This document shows positions 34,232 through 42,770 of a stretch of 64,000 nt of DNA, one piece after another. The translations under genes and the position numbers were made by a program. The DNA lies in contig SVNK01000002.1 in the NCBI GenBank assembly GCA_015066935.1, forward strand, positions 186,001-250,000, in the 5' to 3' direction. Below the pieces are notes generated by a model. It worked only from the letters and a program-made list of their open reading frames with translations, searched no databases and was not told where the DNA came from. Numbering within the stretch: position 1 is the first letter of the stretch; every line of letters starts with the position of its first letter. This DNA is from Ruminococcus sp. Lineage in GTDB: Bacteria > Bacillota > Clostridia > Oscillospirales > Ruminococcaceae.

Positions 34232-34974
34232 GCGTGGAAGGCATCTCGTTCAAGCTTGAAGTATTTGAGGGTCCGCTTGACCTGCTCCTCAATCTGATTT
34301 CAAAGCATAAGCTTGATATATGTGACATTGAGATCTCAAAGCTTCTTGAGCAGTACCTTATTTATATAGATAACGCTCATGAGCAGAATCTTGAACTTGC
34401 CGGCGAATTCCTTGAAATGGCTGCAAGACTTATATATATCAAGACTGCATCGCTTCTCCCTCAGCCTGAAGAGGCTGAACAGATGAAAAAGGAGCTTGAG
34501 GGTGCACTTATAGAGTACTCTCTGTGTAAAAAAGCTGCGGCAGCACTTTCCGCAAAGTTTATTGGCGGAGACATTTTTGTCCGTACTCCGATGAAGATTA
34601 AGGTCGATACAACCTATACCCTTGTGCATGAGCCTGAGAGACTTGTTGCGGTTTTTGCAGGAATCTCCACAAAGGCACTCACAGCTGAATCGAAGAAGAA
34701 CAGAATTGAGAACAAAATCAATTCAGTAGTAAAAAGGCGTATAGTTTCCGTAATGACTAAGGTTGTCCATATTCTCAGGGAGCTTTATGCTTCAGGTGAA
34801 ATGAGCATGGACAAGCTCTATGACGGAGTTACTGACCGTTCTGCAAGAGTTGCGACGTTTCTTGCTGTTCTGGAGCTTACACGTTCCGGACGCATACTTA
34901 TAAGTGAAGACAACACTACTATTTTCTTCAAGGGAAGAAAGAACGGAGTGAAAAAACTTGGAAATAAAGGATAA
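34219..34974 (+). CDS. scpA: Segregation and condensation protein A
   Basis: The 251-residue kleisin has the N-terminal FKLEVFEGPLDLLLNLISKHKLDICDIEIS and LEMAARLIYIKTASLLP that bind the SMC neck, an alpha-helical middle, and the winged-helix end ATFLAVLELTRSGRILI that binds the SMC head. With SMC and ScpB it forms the bacterial condensin. It overlaps the upstream protease gene and scpB, consistent with a coupled operon. Confidence 0.96.
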   Translation: MGNLSVEGISFKLEVFEGPLDLLLNLISKHKLDICDIEISKLLEQYLIYIDNAHEQNLELAGEFLEMAARLIYIKTASLLPQPEEAEQMKKELEGALIEYSLCKKAAAALSAKFIGGDIFVRTPMKIKVDTTYTLVHEPERLVAVFAGISTKALTAESKKNRIENKINSVVKRRIVSVMTKVVHILRELYASGEMSMDKLYDGVTDRSARVATFLAVLELTRSGRILISEDNTTIFFKGRKNGVKKLGNKG

Positions 34975-35512
34975 GCTCGGTGCGATAGAGGCGATTCTAT
35001 TCGCAAGCGGAGAGCCGATAGAGCTTCTTCGTCTTGCGGAGGCAGCCGAAGTTGATATGGAAACTCTCAGGTCCATGATAACTCTCCTCAATGAGCGCTA
35101 CGACGACTGCGGCAGTGGTATCTGCATCAAAAAGCTTGACAACTGCTATCAGATGTGCACGAGGGAAAAGTTTGCTTCAAATATAAAGACTGCTCTTGAA
35201 ACAAAGCGTTCAGCCCCTCTTTCAAATGCAGCGATGGAAGCTCTTACAATTATTGCGTACAACCAGCCTGTTTCAAAAGGATTTGTTGAGAATGTACGTG
35301 GTATAGACAGCTCATCAGTAGTCAACAATCTTGTAGAAAAGGGACTTGTTGAAGAGGCAGGCAGACTTGATGTTCCCGGTAAGCCTATTGTTTACCGTAC
35401 AACCTCTGTGTTTCTGAGAAGCTTCGGACTCAGTTCACTTTCAGAGCTTCCGCCTCTGACCGGAGATAGCGGACAGGGCGTTCTAGAAGGATTTGAGGAC
35501 GAAATAATTTAA
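34958..35512 (+). CDS. scpB: Segregation and condensation protein B
   Basis: ScpB of 184 residues: two winged helices, with AIEAILFASGEPIELLRLAEA at the start and PLSNAAMEALTIIAYNQPVSKGFVENVRGID in the second, followed by GLVEEAGRLDVPGKPIVYRTT. It regulates the SMC-ScpA complex as a dimer. The start is TTG at 34958, 17 bp inside scpA, behind GGAGTG. Confidence 0.96.
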   Translation: MEIKDKLGAIEAILFASGEPIELLRLAEAAEVDMETLRSMITLLNERYDDCGSGICIKKLDNCYQMCTREKFASNIKTALETKRSAPLSNAAMEALTIIAYNQPVSKGFVENVRGIDSSSVVNNLVEKGLVEEAGRLDVPGKPIVYRTTSVFLRSFGLSSLSELPPLTGDSGQGVLEGFEDEII

Positions 35513-35529
35513 CGAAAGGAGCAGCAGGA

Positions 35530-36417
35530 ATGATTGTCCTGAAAATACTGCTTATAATTCTGCTTGTAATTTTAGGCCTGATATTGCTTGTACTTATCCT
35601 TCCTGTGGGCGGAGATGTCAGCTTTATAGACGGCAAACTCAAATATAAAGTAAGACTCTGGCGGCTTAATGTAATGGATTCCGAGGGCGGAGGAGTTCTC
35701 GGATGGCTTAAAGAACGCAAAAAAAAGAAGAAGCCCGATAACAGTACCGATACAGATAAGCTTGATGATATAGAGGATATTGACGACCTTGACGACATCA
35801 GCCCTGCTGTTGATGTGTATCCCGTTGCCGAGGTAACGGAAGAAACGTCTTCTGATAATAATTCGGAAGAAGCTGTCGGGGAGTCTCAGGAGGATGAGGA
35901 ACAGACAGCAGAAAATGCTGCGGCAGACCTTACCGATGACAGTGCAGAAAAGGAAAAGAAGAAATCCAGAAAGAAGTCCAAGGAGCCGGCTGAAAAGGCA
36001 GAGCTTACGGATAAAATTGATTTTATTCTCAGTACGATAGATGTTGCGTGGTCGCCTCTGAAGCGTATATTCAAGGGATTCCGCTTCAGTGAGCTGTACA
36101 TTGACTTCATTATTGCAAATGAGGATGCATATAAATGTGCAATAAATTACGGAAGATTCTGCGGAATTATCTATAACGGCATCGCAACGCTCAGCAGAAT
36201 TTTTACCGTAAGACTCAAAACTGTTGACGTTCAGGCAGGCTTCGGACTAAAAAAGGGACGCTGGGACGCGGCTTTAAGTCTTGATTTTCGTGCAGGAACT
36301 GTGGTTATAGCAGGATTTGCATTCCTGATAACATTCATATTTAAAGTATTTATACCAAGTAAATTCAATAAGAGAAAATTAAAAAAATCTGCACCTTGCA
36401 GAAATAATACAAAGTGA
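35530..36417 (+). CDS. DUF2953 membrane-anchored protein
   Basis: This 295-residue protein starts with a long hydrophobic helix (residues 3-27), then an acidic, low-complexity middle (about 60-155, rich in Asp, Glu, Ser and Lys) and a C-terminal DUF2953-type domain (FIIANEDAYKCAINYGRFCGIIYNG ... VDVQAGFGLKKG). The DUF2953-gerW gene pair is common in spore-forming Firmicutes, so a spore-related role is plausible though unproven. It sits between scpB and gerW with short gaps. Confidence 0.8.
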   Translation: MIVLKILLIILLVILGLILLVLILPVGGDVSFIDGKLKYKVRLWRLNVMDSEGGGVLGWLKERKKKKKPDNSTDTDKLDDIEDIDDLDDISPAVDVYPVAEVTEETSSDNNSEEAVGESQEDEEQTAENAAADLTDDSAEKEKKKSRKKSKEPAEKAELTDKIDFILSTIDVAWSPLKRIFKGFRFSELYIDFIIANEDAYKCAINYGRFCGIIYNGIATLSRIFTVRLKTVDVQAGFGLKKGRWDAALSLDFRAGTVVIAGFAFLITFIFKVFIPSKFNKRKLKKSAPCRNNTK

Positions 36418-36427
36418 GGTTATTGTT

Positions 36428-36844
36428 ATGAACACAAATAAGACATCAGTAAGCGAGATGCTCGGAGTATCAATGGAAAAAATCAAGGAAATGGCTGATG
36501 TAAACGCCATTATCGGTGAGCCTATCAAGCTTGAGGACGGTACAACTATCATTCCTGTATCAAAAGTGTCGTATGGATTTGCGTCCGGCGGTTCTGACCT
36601 TCCTTCAAAGTATGAAAAGAATCTTTTCGGCGGCGGTGCAGGTGCTGGCGTATCAATAAAGCCCGAGGGCTTTCTTGTCGTTAGTTCAGACGGTACTGCA
36701 AAAATGGTACCTATGGTTGCTTCAAGCGACCCAATCAGTACAGCGATCGAAAAAGTTCCCGTTGTAATTGATAAGGTTTCAGGCTTCATTAAGAAGAAAA
36801 AAGGCGGAGAATCAGCTGACGCTGCTGTAGAGACAGAGGAATAA
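36428..36844 (+). CDS. gerW: Spore protein GerW (YtfJ)
   Basis: The 138-residue protein matches YtfJ/GerW: EMADVNAIIGEPIKLEDGTTIIPVSKVSYGFASGG, then FGGGAGAGVSIKPEGFLVV and a charged C-terminus. In Bacillus subtilis it is needed for normal germination with L-alanine and is made during sporulation. It lies between the DUF2953 gene and the dacF-like gene, the usual order. Ribosome binding site is weak (GTGAGGTTATT). Confident family call. Confidence 0.94.
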   Translation: MNTNKTSVSEMLGVSMEKIKEMADVNAIIGEPIKLEDGTTIIPVSKVSYGFASGGSDLPSKYEKNLFGGGAGAGVSIKPEGFLVVSSDGTAKMVPMVASSDPISTAIEKVPVVIDKVSGFIKKKKGGESADAAVETEE

Positions 36845-36898
36845 TCACGGAAAAAATCTCATATTCTGTAGCAAACAACTTTGCTGCGGAGGGATTTC

Positions 36899-38056
36899 AT
36901 GAAAAAGATTATAAGTTTTATTGCTGCTGCGGTTATGATTGTAAACGCACAGCCGATGTCCGCATTAGATGCTCAGTGTTCGGATATACCGCAGATTTCA
37001 GCAAAAGCTGCGGTACTGATATCCGCTGATACGGGAGAAATCGTTTTTGAGAAGAACTCTGATGAAAAACTCCCTATGGCGAGTACTACCAAAATTATGA
37101 CAACCCTTCTATGCCTTGAAAGCGGAAATCTTGACGAGGAATTTGTCGTTGACAGTGAGGCAATTAAGGTTGAAGGCTCGTCAATGGGACTTCAGGAGGG
37201 CGACATCGTTACAAAATATGCATTATGCTGCGGAATGCTTCTGCCATCAGGAAATGACGCTGCAAATGTTACCGCAATAAAGCTTGCAGGCAGTATGGAG
37301 GCTTTTGCCGACCTGATGAATGAACGTGCGTGCGAAATGGGTCTATCGAGAACTTTTTTTGTCACACCGTCGGGACTTGAAGGCGACGGACACGGTTCAT
37401 CAGCATATGATATGGCGATTCTGGCAAGAGAAGCTCTCAGGAATCCGGTATTTCGTGAAATATGTTCGCAGTCGAGTATTCAGACGGAGTTCGGTAATCC
37501 GCCTTATAAAAGGTGGCTGAAGAATACAAATAAGCTTCTGAATATGTATGACGGAGTTTATGGCGTAAAAACCGGTTTTACGGACGAAGCGGGACGATGT
37601 CTTGTTTCAGCGTGTGAACGTAATGGTGAAAATCTCATTTGTGTTACGCTCAACGACCGTAATGACTGGGCTGACCATTCCGCCCTGTATGATTACGGAT
37701 TTGAAAAAGTGAGCTGTGTGGATCTGGAAATTCCCGAGATACCACCGCTTGACATTGCAGGTTCGGTATCCGAAAAGCTTTCTGTGACCGTAGGGGAAAG
37801 CAGTATTCCGCTTACATCATGTGGCTTGGATTTGGATGAAATTGAGTATACTGTGATTTCAGCTCCATTTGTTTATGCTCCTGTTTGCGAGGGTGATGAG
37901 ATTGGTTCTCTCAGGTTTTGCTTCAAGGGCAGGGAAGTCTGTTCCATTCCGTTGTTTGCTGCGGAAAATGCAGATTTTTCCCATAAATCCGAAGATAATA
38001 AAAGTAAGAACAAGTTTGTTGAATTTATAAAAAGACTTGGGAAAGTTTTTTCCTGA
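36899..38056 (+). CDS. dacF: D-alanyl-D-alanine carboxypeptidase (DacF/DacB type)
   Basis: The 385-residue exported enzyme has a signal peptide (about 1-22), the S11 peptidase motifs S62TTK in PMASTTKIMTTL, SGN in LLPSGNDAANV, and KTG in YGVKTGFTDEAGR, then a beta-rich C-terminal domain and a Lys-rich tail. It trims the terminal D-Ala of peptidoglycan stems, here probably in the spore cortex given its place after gerW. A close paralogue for vegetative wall would be expected elsewhere. ATG at 36899 follows GGAGGG; a TTG upstream is rejected. Confidence 0.9.
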   Translation: MKKIISFIAAAVMIVNAQPMSALDAQCSDIPQISAKAAVLISADTGEIVFEKNSDEKLPMASTTKIMTTLLCLESGNLDEEFVVDSEAIKVEGSSMGLQEGDIVTKYALCCGMLLPSGNDAANVTAIKLAGSMEAFADLMNERACEMGLSRTFFVTPSGLEGDGHGSSAYDMAILAREALRNPVFREICSQSSIQTEFGNPPYKRWLKNTNKLLNMYDGVYGVKTGFTDEAGRCLVSACERNGENLICVTLNDRNDWADHSALYDYGFEKVSCVDLEIPEIPPLDIAGSVSEKLSVTVGESSIPLTSCGLDLDEIEYTVISAPFVYAPVCEGDEIGSLRFCFKGREVCSIPLFAAENADFSHKSEDNKSKNKFVEFIKRLGKVFS

Positions 38057-38073
38057 GCTGGAACGGAGAAAAT

Positions 38074-38805
38074 GTGGAAAAGATAAGAATACAGAAAATG
38101 ATTGCAGACAGCGGCTATTGCTCACGAAGAAAAGCCGAAGAACTCATTTCAAACGGCAGAGTAAAGCTCAATGGCAGACCAATAAAGCTCGGGGATAAAT
38201 GTACCTACAAGGATCTGATCACCATAGATGGTGAGAGAATATATTTGTCAAGAAAAAAGAACTTCATCTATCTTATGATGAATAAGCCGAGAGGGTACGT
38301 AACAACTGTTTCCGATGAACTTGAAAGAAAATGTGTTATGGACCTCCTTGAAGGTCTTGAAGAACGTGTATATCCTGTCGGAAGACTCGACCGAAATTCA
38401 GAGGGACTTCTCCTCTTTACAAATGACGGAGAATTCGCAAACAGTATAATGCATCCGAGCCGTCATATCTCAAAGACTTATCGTGTAACGGTACGACCCG
38501 GTGTTAATGATGATCAGCTTGTCGCCCTTGCAGACGGTGTTGAGATCGACGGCAGAAAAACCCTTCCTGCTTCTGTAATCGTCAAGGATAAGCAGGAGGG
38601 ACGTGTTGTACTCCTTATAACTATCAAGGAAGGCAGAAACCGACAGATTCGTAAGATGTGTGAGGCTGTGGGACTTGAGGTTGCACGTCTCAGAAGAATA
38701 AGTGTGGGTCCTCTGAAACTCGGAATGCTCAAACCGGGTTCGGTACGTGAACTTACTGCCGAGGAGCTGAGAGCAATCAGAACAGCAATCGGCAAGGAGA
38801 ATTGA
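38074..38805 (+). CDS. rluB: Ribosomal large-subunit pseudouridine synthase B
   Basis: The 243-residue protein has an S4 RNA-binding domain (IRIQKMIADSGYCSRRKAEELISNGRVKLNG), then the RsuA/RluB catalytic domain with the key Asp in YPVGRLDRNSEGLLLFTNDGE, and KEGRNRQIRKMCEAVG. It converts a 23S rRNA uridine to pseudouridine (RluB position inferred). Start is GTG at 38074 behind GGAG. It follows the carboxypeptidase by 17 bp. Confidence 0.93.
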   Translation: MEKIRIQKMIADSGYCSRRKAEELISNGRVKLNGRPIKLGDKCTYKDLITIDGERIYLSRKKNFIYLMMNKPRGYVTTVSDELERKCVMDLLEGLEERVYPVGRLDRNSEGLLLFTNDGEFANSIMHPSRHISKTYRVTVRPGVNDDQLVALADGVEIDGRKTLPASVIVKDKQEGRVVLLITIKEGRNRQIRKMCEAVGLEVARLRRISVGPLKLGMLKPGSVRELTAEELRAIRTAIGKEN

Positions 38806-38806
38806 A

Positions 38807-39190
38807 ATGCTTGAAATACAGGAAAAGTTCTCTACAGAAGGCTACGAGGCAGTTGCCGAGGCTGCAAAGGGAAAGGAGCTTCATATAACCGAGGCTCTTG
38901 ACAATGGTGGAGCAATCGGATTTATAGCCTATTCATACGACGAAGATGTTACTGTTGTATATGATTATGATGACGGCGGTGATCTTCTTCTTTGTGACGG
39001 TCTTGTACGTTCAGTCATGTTCAAGAGCTGTCTGAAAGGAATTGAAAAAATGCTTTTTAAACTTCCTGATGCGGACAAGTATGTATCTCTGTACAGACTG
39101 AAATTCATTCCCGAAGGCGGTAATACTGCTGAAAACCTTGACGGTTTCATGAACGGCTGTGAAAACTGCAAGCATGCCAATCCACAATAA
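38807..39190 (+). CDS. Unknown small protein with C-terminal CxxC
   Basis: A 127-residue protein I do not recognise. It is acidic, has a beta-rich middle (GAIGFIAYSYDEDVTVVYDYDDGGDLLLCDGLVRSVMFKSCLKG) resembling part of an acetyltransferase-like or YtfJ-neighbour fold, and ends NGCENCKHANPQ with a possible metal-binding CxxC. Its start overlaps the rluB region by ribosome binding site only, so it is probably co-transcribed with rluB and dacF. Function unknown. Confidence 0.65.
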   Translation: MLEIQEKFSTEGYEAVAEAAKGKELHITEALDNGGAIGFIAYSYDEDVTVVYDYDDGGDLLLCDGLVRSVMFKSCLKGIEKMLFKLPDADKYVSLYRLKFIPEGGNTAENLDGFMNGCENCKHANPQ

Positions 39191-39222
39191 TGTAAAAAAG
39201 ATACAGAAAGGAGCGATTTGGA

Positions 39223-40170
39223 GTGCCTATCAGAATTTCATCGGAGCTTCCGGCATTCAAAACGCTTGAAGATGAAAATATATTCGTAATGTCCAAGGAC
39301 AGGGCTGAACATCAGGACATTCGTCCTCTTAAAGTTATAATCCTAAATATCATGCCCAAGAAAATAGAGACTGAATGTCAGCTTCTTCGCCTGCTCAGTA
39401 ATACACCGCTGCAGGTTGATATAGAACTGCTTCAGATGGCGTCTCATGTTTCAAGGAACACTTCAAGTCATCATCTTGAAGCGTTTTACAAGACGTTTGA
39501 TGAAATAAAGGACAGACGTTATGACGGTATGATAATTACCGGTGCTCCCGTGGAGCTTCTCGATTACGAGGAAGTTGATTACTGGAAAGAAATAACTGAT
39601 ATTATGGAATGGGCGAAAACTCATGTTTTCTCTACGCTTTATATCTGCTGGGCAGCACAGGCTGCTTTGTACTATCATTTTGGAATTCCAAAATACACGC
39701 TTGAACAGAAAATGTTCGGTATATTCCCTCATCGTGCTGAGGTAAGCAACTGCACACTGCTCAGAGGATTTGACGATGTTTTTTATGTTCCTCATTCAAG
39801 AAATACCGAAATCCGCCGTGAGGATATAGAACGTATTCCTCAGCTTGAAATACTGACTTCTTCCGATATGGCAGGTGTACACATTGTTGCCAATAAAAAC
39901 GGCAGACAGTATTTTATCACGGGACATTCCGAATATGACAGAGATACTCTTGCGAATGAGTATATGCGTGATATTAAAAAAGGCATTGACATTCAGATGC
40001 CGTATAATTATTTCCCCGATGATAATCCCGACAATGTCCCTGTTTTCTCATGGAGATGTACTGCTAATCTGATGTTTACCAACTGGCTTAATTATTGTGT
40101 TTATCAGAGAACACCTTATAATCTTGACGAGCTTGAGGTACGCAATTGGTACTGGGAGACAAGTCTCTGA
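39223..40170 (+). CDS. metA: Homoserine O-acyltransferase MetA, probably acetyl-CoA type
   Basis: The 315-residue protein matches MetA throughout: PLKVIILNIMPKKIETECQLLRLLSNTPLQV, catalytic Cys142 in YICWAAQAALY, the oxyanion region and the final ANLMFTNWLNYCVYQ. Position 111, which decides acyl donor, is Glu in TGAPVEL; Glu here is known to favour acetyl-CoA, as in Bacillus cereus MetA, so the product is likely O-acetylhomoserine. GTG start at 39223 behind AAGGAG. It ends in a strong terminator. This feeds methionine toward metK. Confidence 0.94.
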   Translation: MPIRISSELPAFKTLEDENIFVMSKDRAEHQDIRPLKVIILNIMPKKIETECQLLRLLSNTPLQVDIELLQMASHVSRNTSSHHLEAFYKTFDEIKDRRYDGMIITGAPVELLDYEEVDYWKEITDIMEWAKTHVFSTLYICWAAQAALYYHFGIPKYTLEQKMFGIFPHRAEVSNCTLLRGFDDVFYVPHSRNTEIRREDIERIPQLEILTSSDMAGVHIVANKNGRQYFITGHSEYDRDTLANEYMRDIKKGIDIQMPYNYFPDDNPDNVPVFSWRCTANLMFTNWLNYCVYQRTPYNLDELEVRNWYWETSL

Positions 40171-40197
40171 TCTGATATAATTCACAAATCAATAAGG

Positions 40198-40245
40198 CTC
40201 TGCCTGTCAATGTTTACCATAGTCGAGGTAAATGACGGGCAGAGC
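40198..40245. terminator. Bidirectional terminator between metA and the deacetylase gene
   Basis: GGCTCTGCC and GGGCAGAGC with further inner pairing (TTTACC / GGTAAA) form a long hairpin between convergent genes, then TTTTTG. Confidence 0.85.
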
Positions 40246-40251
40246 TTTTTG

Positions 40252-41130
40252 TTATTCAGACGTGATTTTTTGCATAAATTCCTCGGTTGAATAAAAACCG
40301 CTTCGGTTATATCGGTTTATTCCGAACAGACAGTCTGGGTCACGGGTGATATAATTTGGCTTTTCGTAGCAAGTCAGAGTCATCATGATACCGAAGTCCT
40401 TGAGGATTGGCAGACTTTCTGCACTTATGCTTCCGAAAGGATATGCAAAAACTATTGGGTCAAATCCGGTATTCTGAATCATTTCTGAATGCAGTCTGCC
40501 AATATCAGCCGTAAATAAATCGACATATTCCTGATTGGTTTCATGCGGAAGCTTTGCACATCCCTTGCGTTCTGTTTTAATTGAATGTAAATCATATGTA
40601 TGGTTTCCGATTTCAATTCTATCGGAGTCAAGAAGTTCAGAAATATCGTCCCATGTAAGGTAGGAGTAAGACGGGATATGTGGGTCTGCGGACGCATTAT
40701 CATTCGTATATTTCCCGACAATGGATATTATTGCATTCATATCATATTTTTCAAGCAGAGGGAGAAATTCGGACAGATTATTGTAAAAACCGTCGTCGAG
40801 CGTTATCAGTACAGGTTTATCGGGTAAACTTCCTTTTCCATGTGTATATTCGATAAGCTGCTGAGCACTTACAGAGGTGTATCCGTGTTCTTTCAGCCAT
40901 GCAAGGTCAGACTCAGCTTGCTGCGGAGTGACAATATATTCGTTAGGAGTACGCTCACAAATGCTGTGATACATTATAACAGGAAGGAAAACAGGTGGTT
41001 CACTGCTGTTATCGGCAGAAGATTTCAGAACAGCTTTGCCGACACAGAAAAAAACTGCACAAAGAATGAATACAATTGCATCAATAAACAGGAGTTCAAA
41101 AAAGTGTTTCGGATTATAGCATTTGTACAT
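40252..41130 (-). CDS. Membrane-anchored polysaccharide deacetylase (CE4-like)
   Basis: The 292-residue protein has one N-terminal membrane helix (about 12-33) and a NodB-type deacetylase domain: VLITLDDGF (catalytic Asp and metal Asp), the metal motif IGNHTYDLHS, and VFAYPFGS. It is likely outside the membrane and removes N-acetyl groups from peptidoglycan or other polymer. It is divergent from spoIIP and has a near-consensus sigma-E-type promoter, so a mother-cell role in the cortex is suggested; PdaB-like functions fit. Substrate inferred. Confidence 0.88.
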   Translation of the reverse strand: MYKCYNPKHFFELLFIDAIVFILCAVFFCVGKAVLKSSADNSSEPPVFLPVIMYHSICERTPNEYIVTPQQAESDLAWLKEHGYTSVSAQQLIEYTHGKGSLPDKPVLITLDDGFYNNLSEFLPLLEKYDMNAIISIVGKYTNDNASADPHIPSYSYLTWDDISELLDSDRIEIGNHTYDLHSIKTERKGCAKLPHETNQEYVDLFTADIGRLHSEMIQNTGFDPIVFAYPFGSISAESLPILKDFGIMMTLTCYEKPNYITRDPDCLFGINRYNRSGFYSTEEFMQKITSE

Positions 41131-41148
41131 ATAAATTCACCTCATTTG

Positions 41149-41177
41149 ATTGTATGAAGAAAATGGTCGGAAAATGC
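41149..41177 (-). promoter_or_regulatory. Sigma-E-like promoter of the deacetylase gene
   Basis: On the minus strand GCATTTT (41171-41177), 14 bp, CATACAAT (41149-41156). The -10 is a perfect match to the sigma-E form CATACANT, the -35 a near match, and the spacer is typical. Confidence 0.55.
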
Positions 41178-41209
41178 GGTTTACAAATGAAATAAAATCA
41201 GTTTTGTCC

Positions 41210-41238
41210 GCATATAATCAAATGAAAGGTTATACTAA
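41210..41238 (+). promoter_or_regulatory. Sigma-E-like promoter of spoIIP
   Basis: GCATATA (41210-41216), 14 bp, TATACTAA (41231-41238). The -35 is close to sigma-E consensus and the -10 partial; spoIIP is sigma-E-controlled in Bacillus. Confidence 0.4.
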
Positions 41239-41250
41239 TGAGGTGAGTAT

Positions 41251-42441
41251 ATGACACGTCATAAGAGAAAAATAATTAAAAGAACGTTGAGAACATGTAT
41301 CCTGCTGCTTATGCCTGTTGCGTTTACAGCTTCAGTACATGCAGTCAAGGAAATGCGGGAAGCGGTTGACAAAAGAACTGTCATGAGTACTCAGGAGAAT
41401 CCGAAATCTGATACTTCATATGACAGCAGCGGCGAGAGTACAGAAATCATTTTAAAGATGCCGTCAACAGAAAAGATTTTCCCTGATGAGAGTCTTGTGT
41501 TATCGCACGGTTACGGATATTGTGAGGAAACAGAAGACAGGGGAGAGCTTCTGAAGCTTGAAAGTCCTCTTGATATGACATCAGAGAATCCCGGAGAAAA
41601 ACCGTACCCCTCAAAAGATAATTGGGGAAGCGGCGGAGATATTATACGAACAACATATGAGCCTTATAAAGGAAATGCTTTTATCAACCTTGAAAAAGGT
41701 GGACAAGTAAACAACAAAACAAGCGTACCGAATGAAACTCTGGAAAAAGAAAGCCGATATCTTCCGAATTTTACAATCAGTGATACATCAGAGCCTCAGG
41801 TACTTATCTATCATACTCACACTACAGAAAGCTTTGAACCGTTTGTGCGTGAGAATTTTGACGCTTCATTCAATTATCGGACAACCGATGAAACAAAGAA
41901 TATGATTATGGTAGGGAATGCAATAGAGGCGGAACTGGAAGAACAGGGGATAGGTGTTATTCATGTTACGACGATTCATGATTACCCGTCATATAACGGT
42001 TCATATGCACGAAGCCGTGATTCGATACTTCCTGTTCTGGAAAAATATCCGAGTATAAAGGTTGTACTTGATATTCATCGTGACGCTATTTCGGGTGAAG
42101 GATATGCTTATCAGCCGTACATTGAAATAGACGGCAAGGAAGCGGCACAGATTATGATTATTTCAGGTTGTGATGACGGTACGCTTGATATGCCGAATTA
42201 TATGAAGAATTTTCATTTTGCATGCACACTTCAGCAGAAGCTTGAAAGCGATTATCCCGGTTTTACACGTCCTGTTTTGTTTGATTACAGACATTATAAT
42301 CAGGACCTTACTGTAGGGAGTCTGTTGATAGAAGTCGGTTCTCACGGAAATACTCTTGAGCAGGCACAGTATTCAGGCCAACTTTTTGGTCAGTCTCTCG
42401 GAGAACTTCTGAATTCCATGAAAAAAAGAAAATCTCATTGA
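41251..42441 (+). CDS. spoIIP: Stage II sporulation protein P
   Basis: The 396-residue protein has an N-terminal membrane segment, a disordered middle, and the SpoIIP amidase/endopeptidase domain: VLIYHTHTTESFEPF (metal His), VVLDIHRDAI, the region LLIEVGSHGNTLEQAQ with the catalytic Glu. With SpoIID and SpoIIM it thins septal peptidoglycan during engulfment. It is divergent from the deacetylase gene and followed 24 bp on by a small membrane-protein gene. The terminus of this gene is followed by ribosome binding site AAAGGAG of the next. Confidence 0.95.
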   Translation: MTRHKRKIIKRTLRTCILLLMPVAFTASVHAVKEMREAVDKRTVMSTQENPKSDTSYDSSGESTEIILKMPSTEKIFPDESLVLSHGYGYCEETEDRGELLKLESPLDMTSENPGEKPYPSKDNWGSGGDIIRTTYEPYKGNAFINLEKGGQVNNKTSVPNETLEKESRYLPNFTISDTSEPQVLIYHTHTTESFEPFVRENFDASFNYRTTDETKNMIMVGNAIEAELEEQGIGVIHVTTIHDYPSYNGSYARSRDSILPVLEKYPSIKVVLDIHRDAISGEGYAYQPYIEIDGKEAAQIMIISGCDDGTLDMPNYMKNFHFACTLQQKLESDYPGFTRPVLFDYRHYNQDLTVGSLLIEVGSHGNTLEQAQYSGQLFGQSLGELLNSMKKRKSH

Positions 42442-42467
42442 AAACAATGAGATAAAAGGAGTAAATG

Positions 42468-42770
42468 ATGTTGAAGAATAAAAAAAGCATTGTCAGGGCA
42501 ATCATAGTATATGTTGCTCTGACAATGGGATTGTGGATGTTTTTAAATTCATATGCGAATTCTTATAACAGGTTATCTGAAGAAAAGATTGCTCCTGCAA
42601 GTCTGAACATGAGTAACGGAAAAGCCGTTCTGAACGTGCTTGAACATTCAATTAAACTGAACGTAACCTGTTTTTCCGCTGAGAGCAGGTTTTATTTCGG
42701 AGCTTATATTGTATCGCCGGATGAACTGCGTCTAACGGCATATCTGGTTTCTTTTTGTGATAATATCTGA
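42468..42770 (+). CDS. Small single-pass membrane protein downstream of spoIIP
   Basis: The 100-residue protein is unrecognised. It has one membrane helix (IVRAIIVYVALTMGLWMFLNSYA) and a short exported part with NGKAVLNVLEHSIKLNVTCF. ATG at 42468 follows AAAGGAG with normal spacing; a preceding ATG is too close. The gene follows spoIIP in the same direction and may be co-expressed. Its 3' end overlaps the convergent NlpC-like gene by 39 bp. Function unknown. Confidence 0.55.
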   Translation: MLKNKKSIVRAIIVYVALTMGLWMFLNSYANSYNRLSEEKIAPASLNMSNGKAVLNVLEHSIKLNVTCFSAESRFYFGAYIVSPDELRLTAYLVSFCDNI

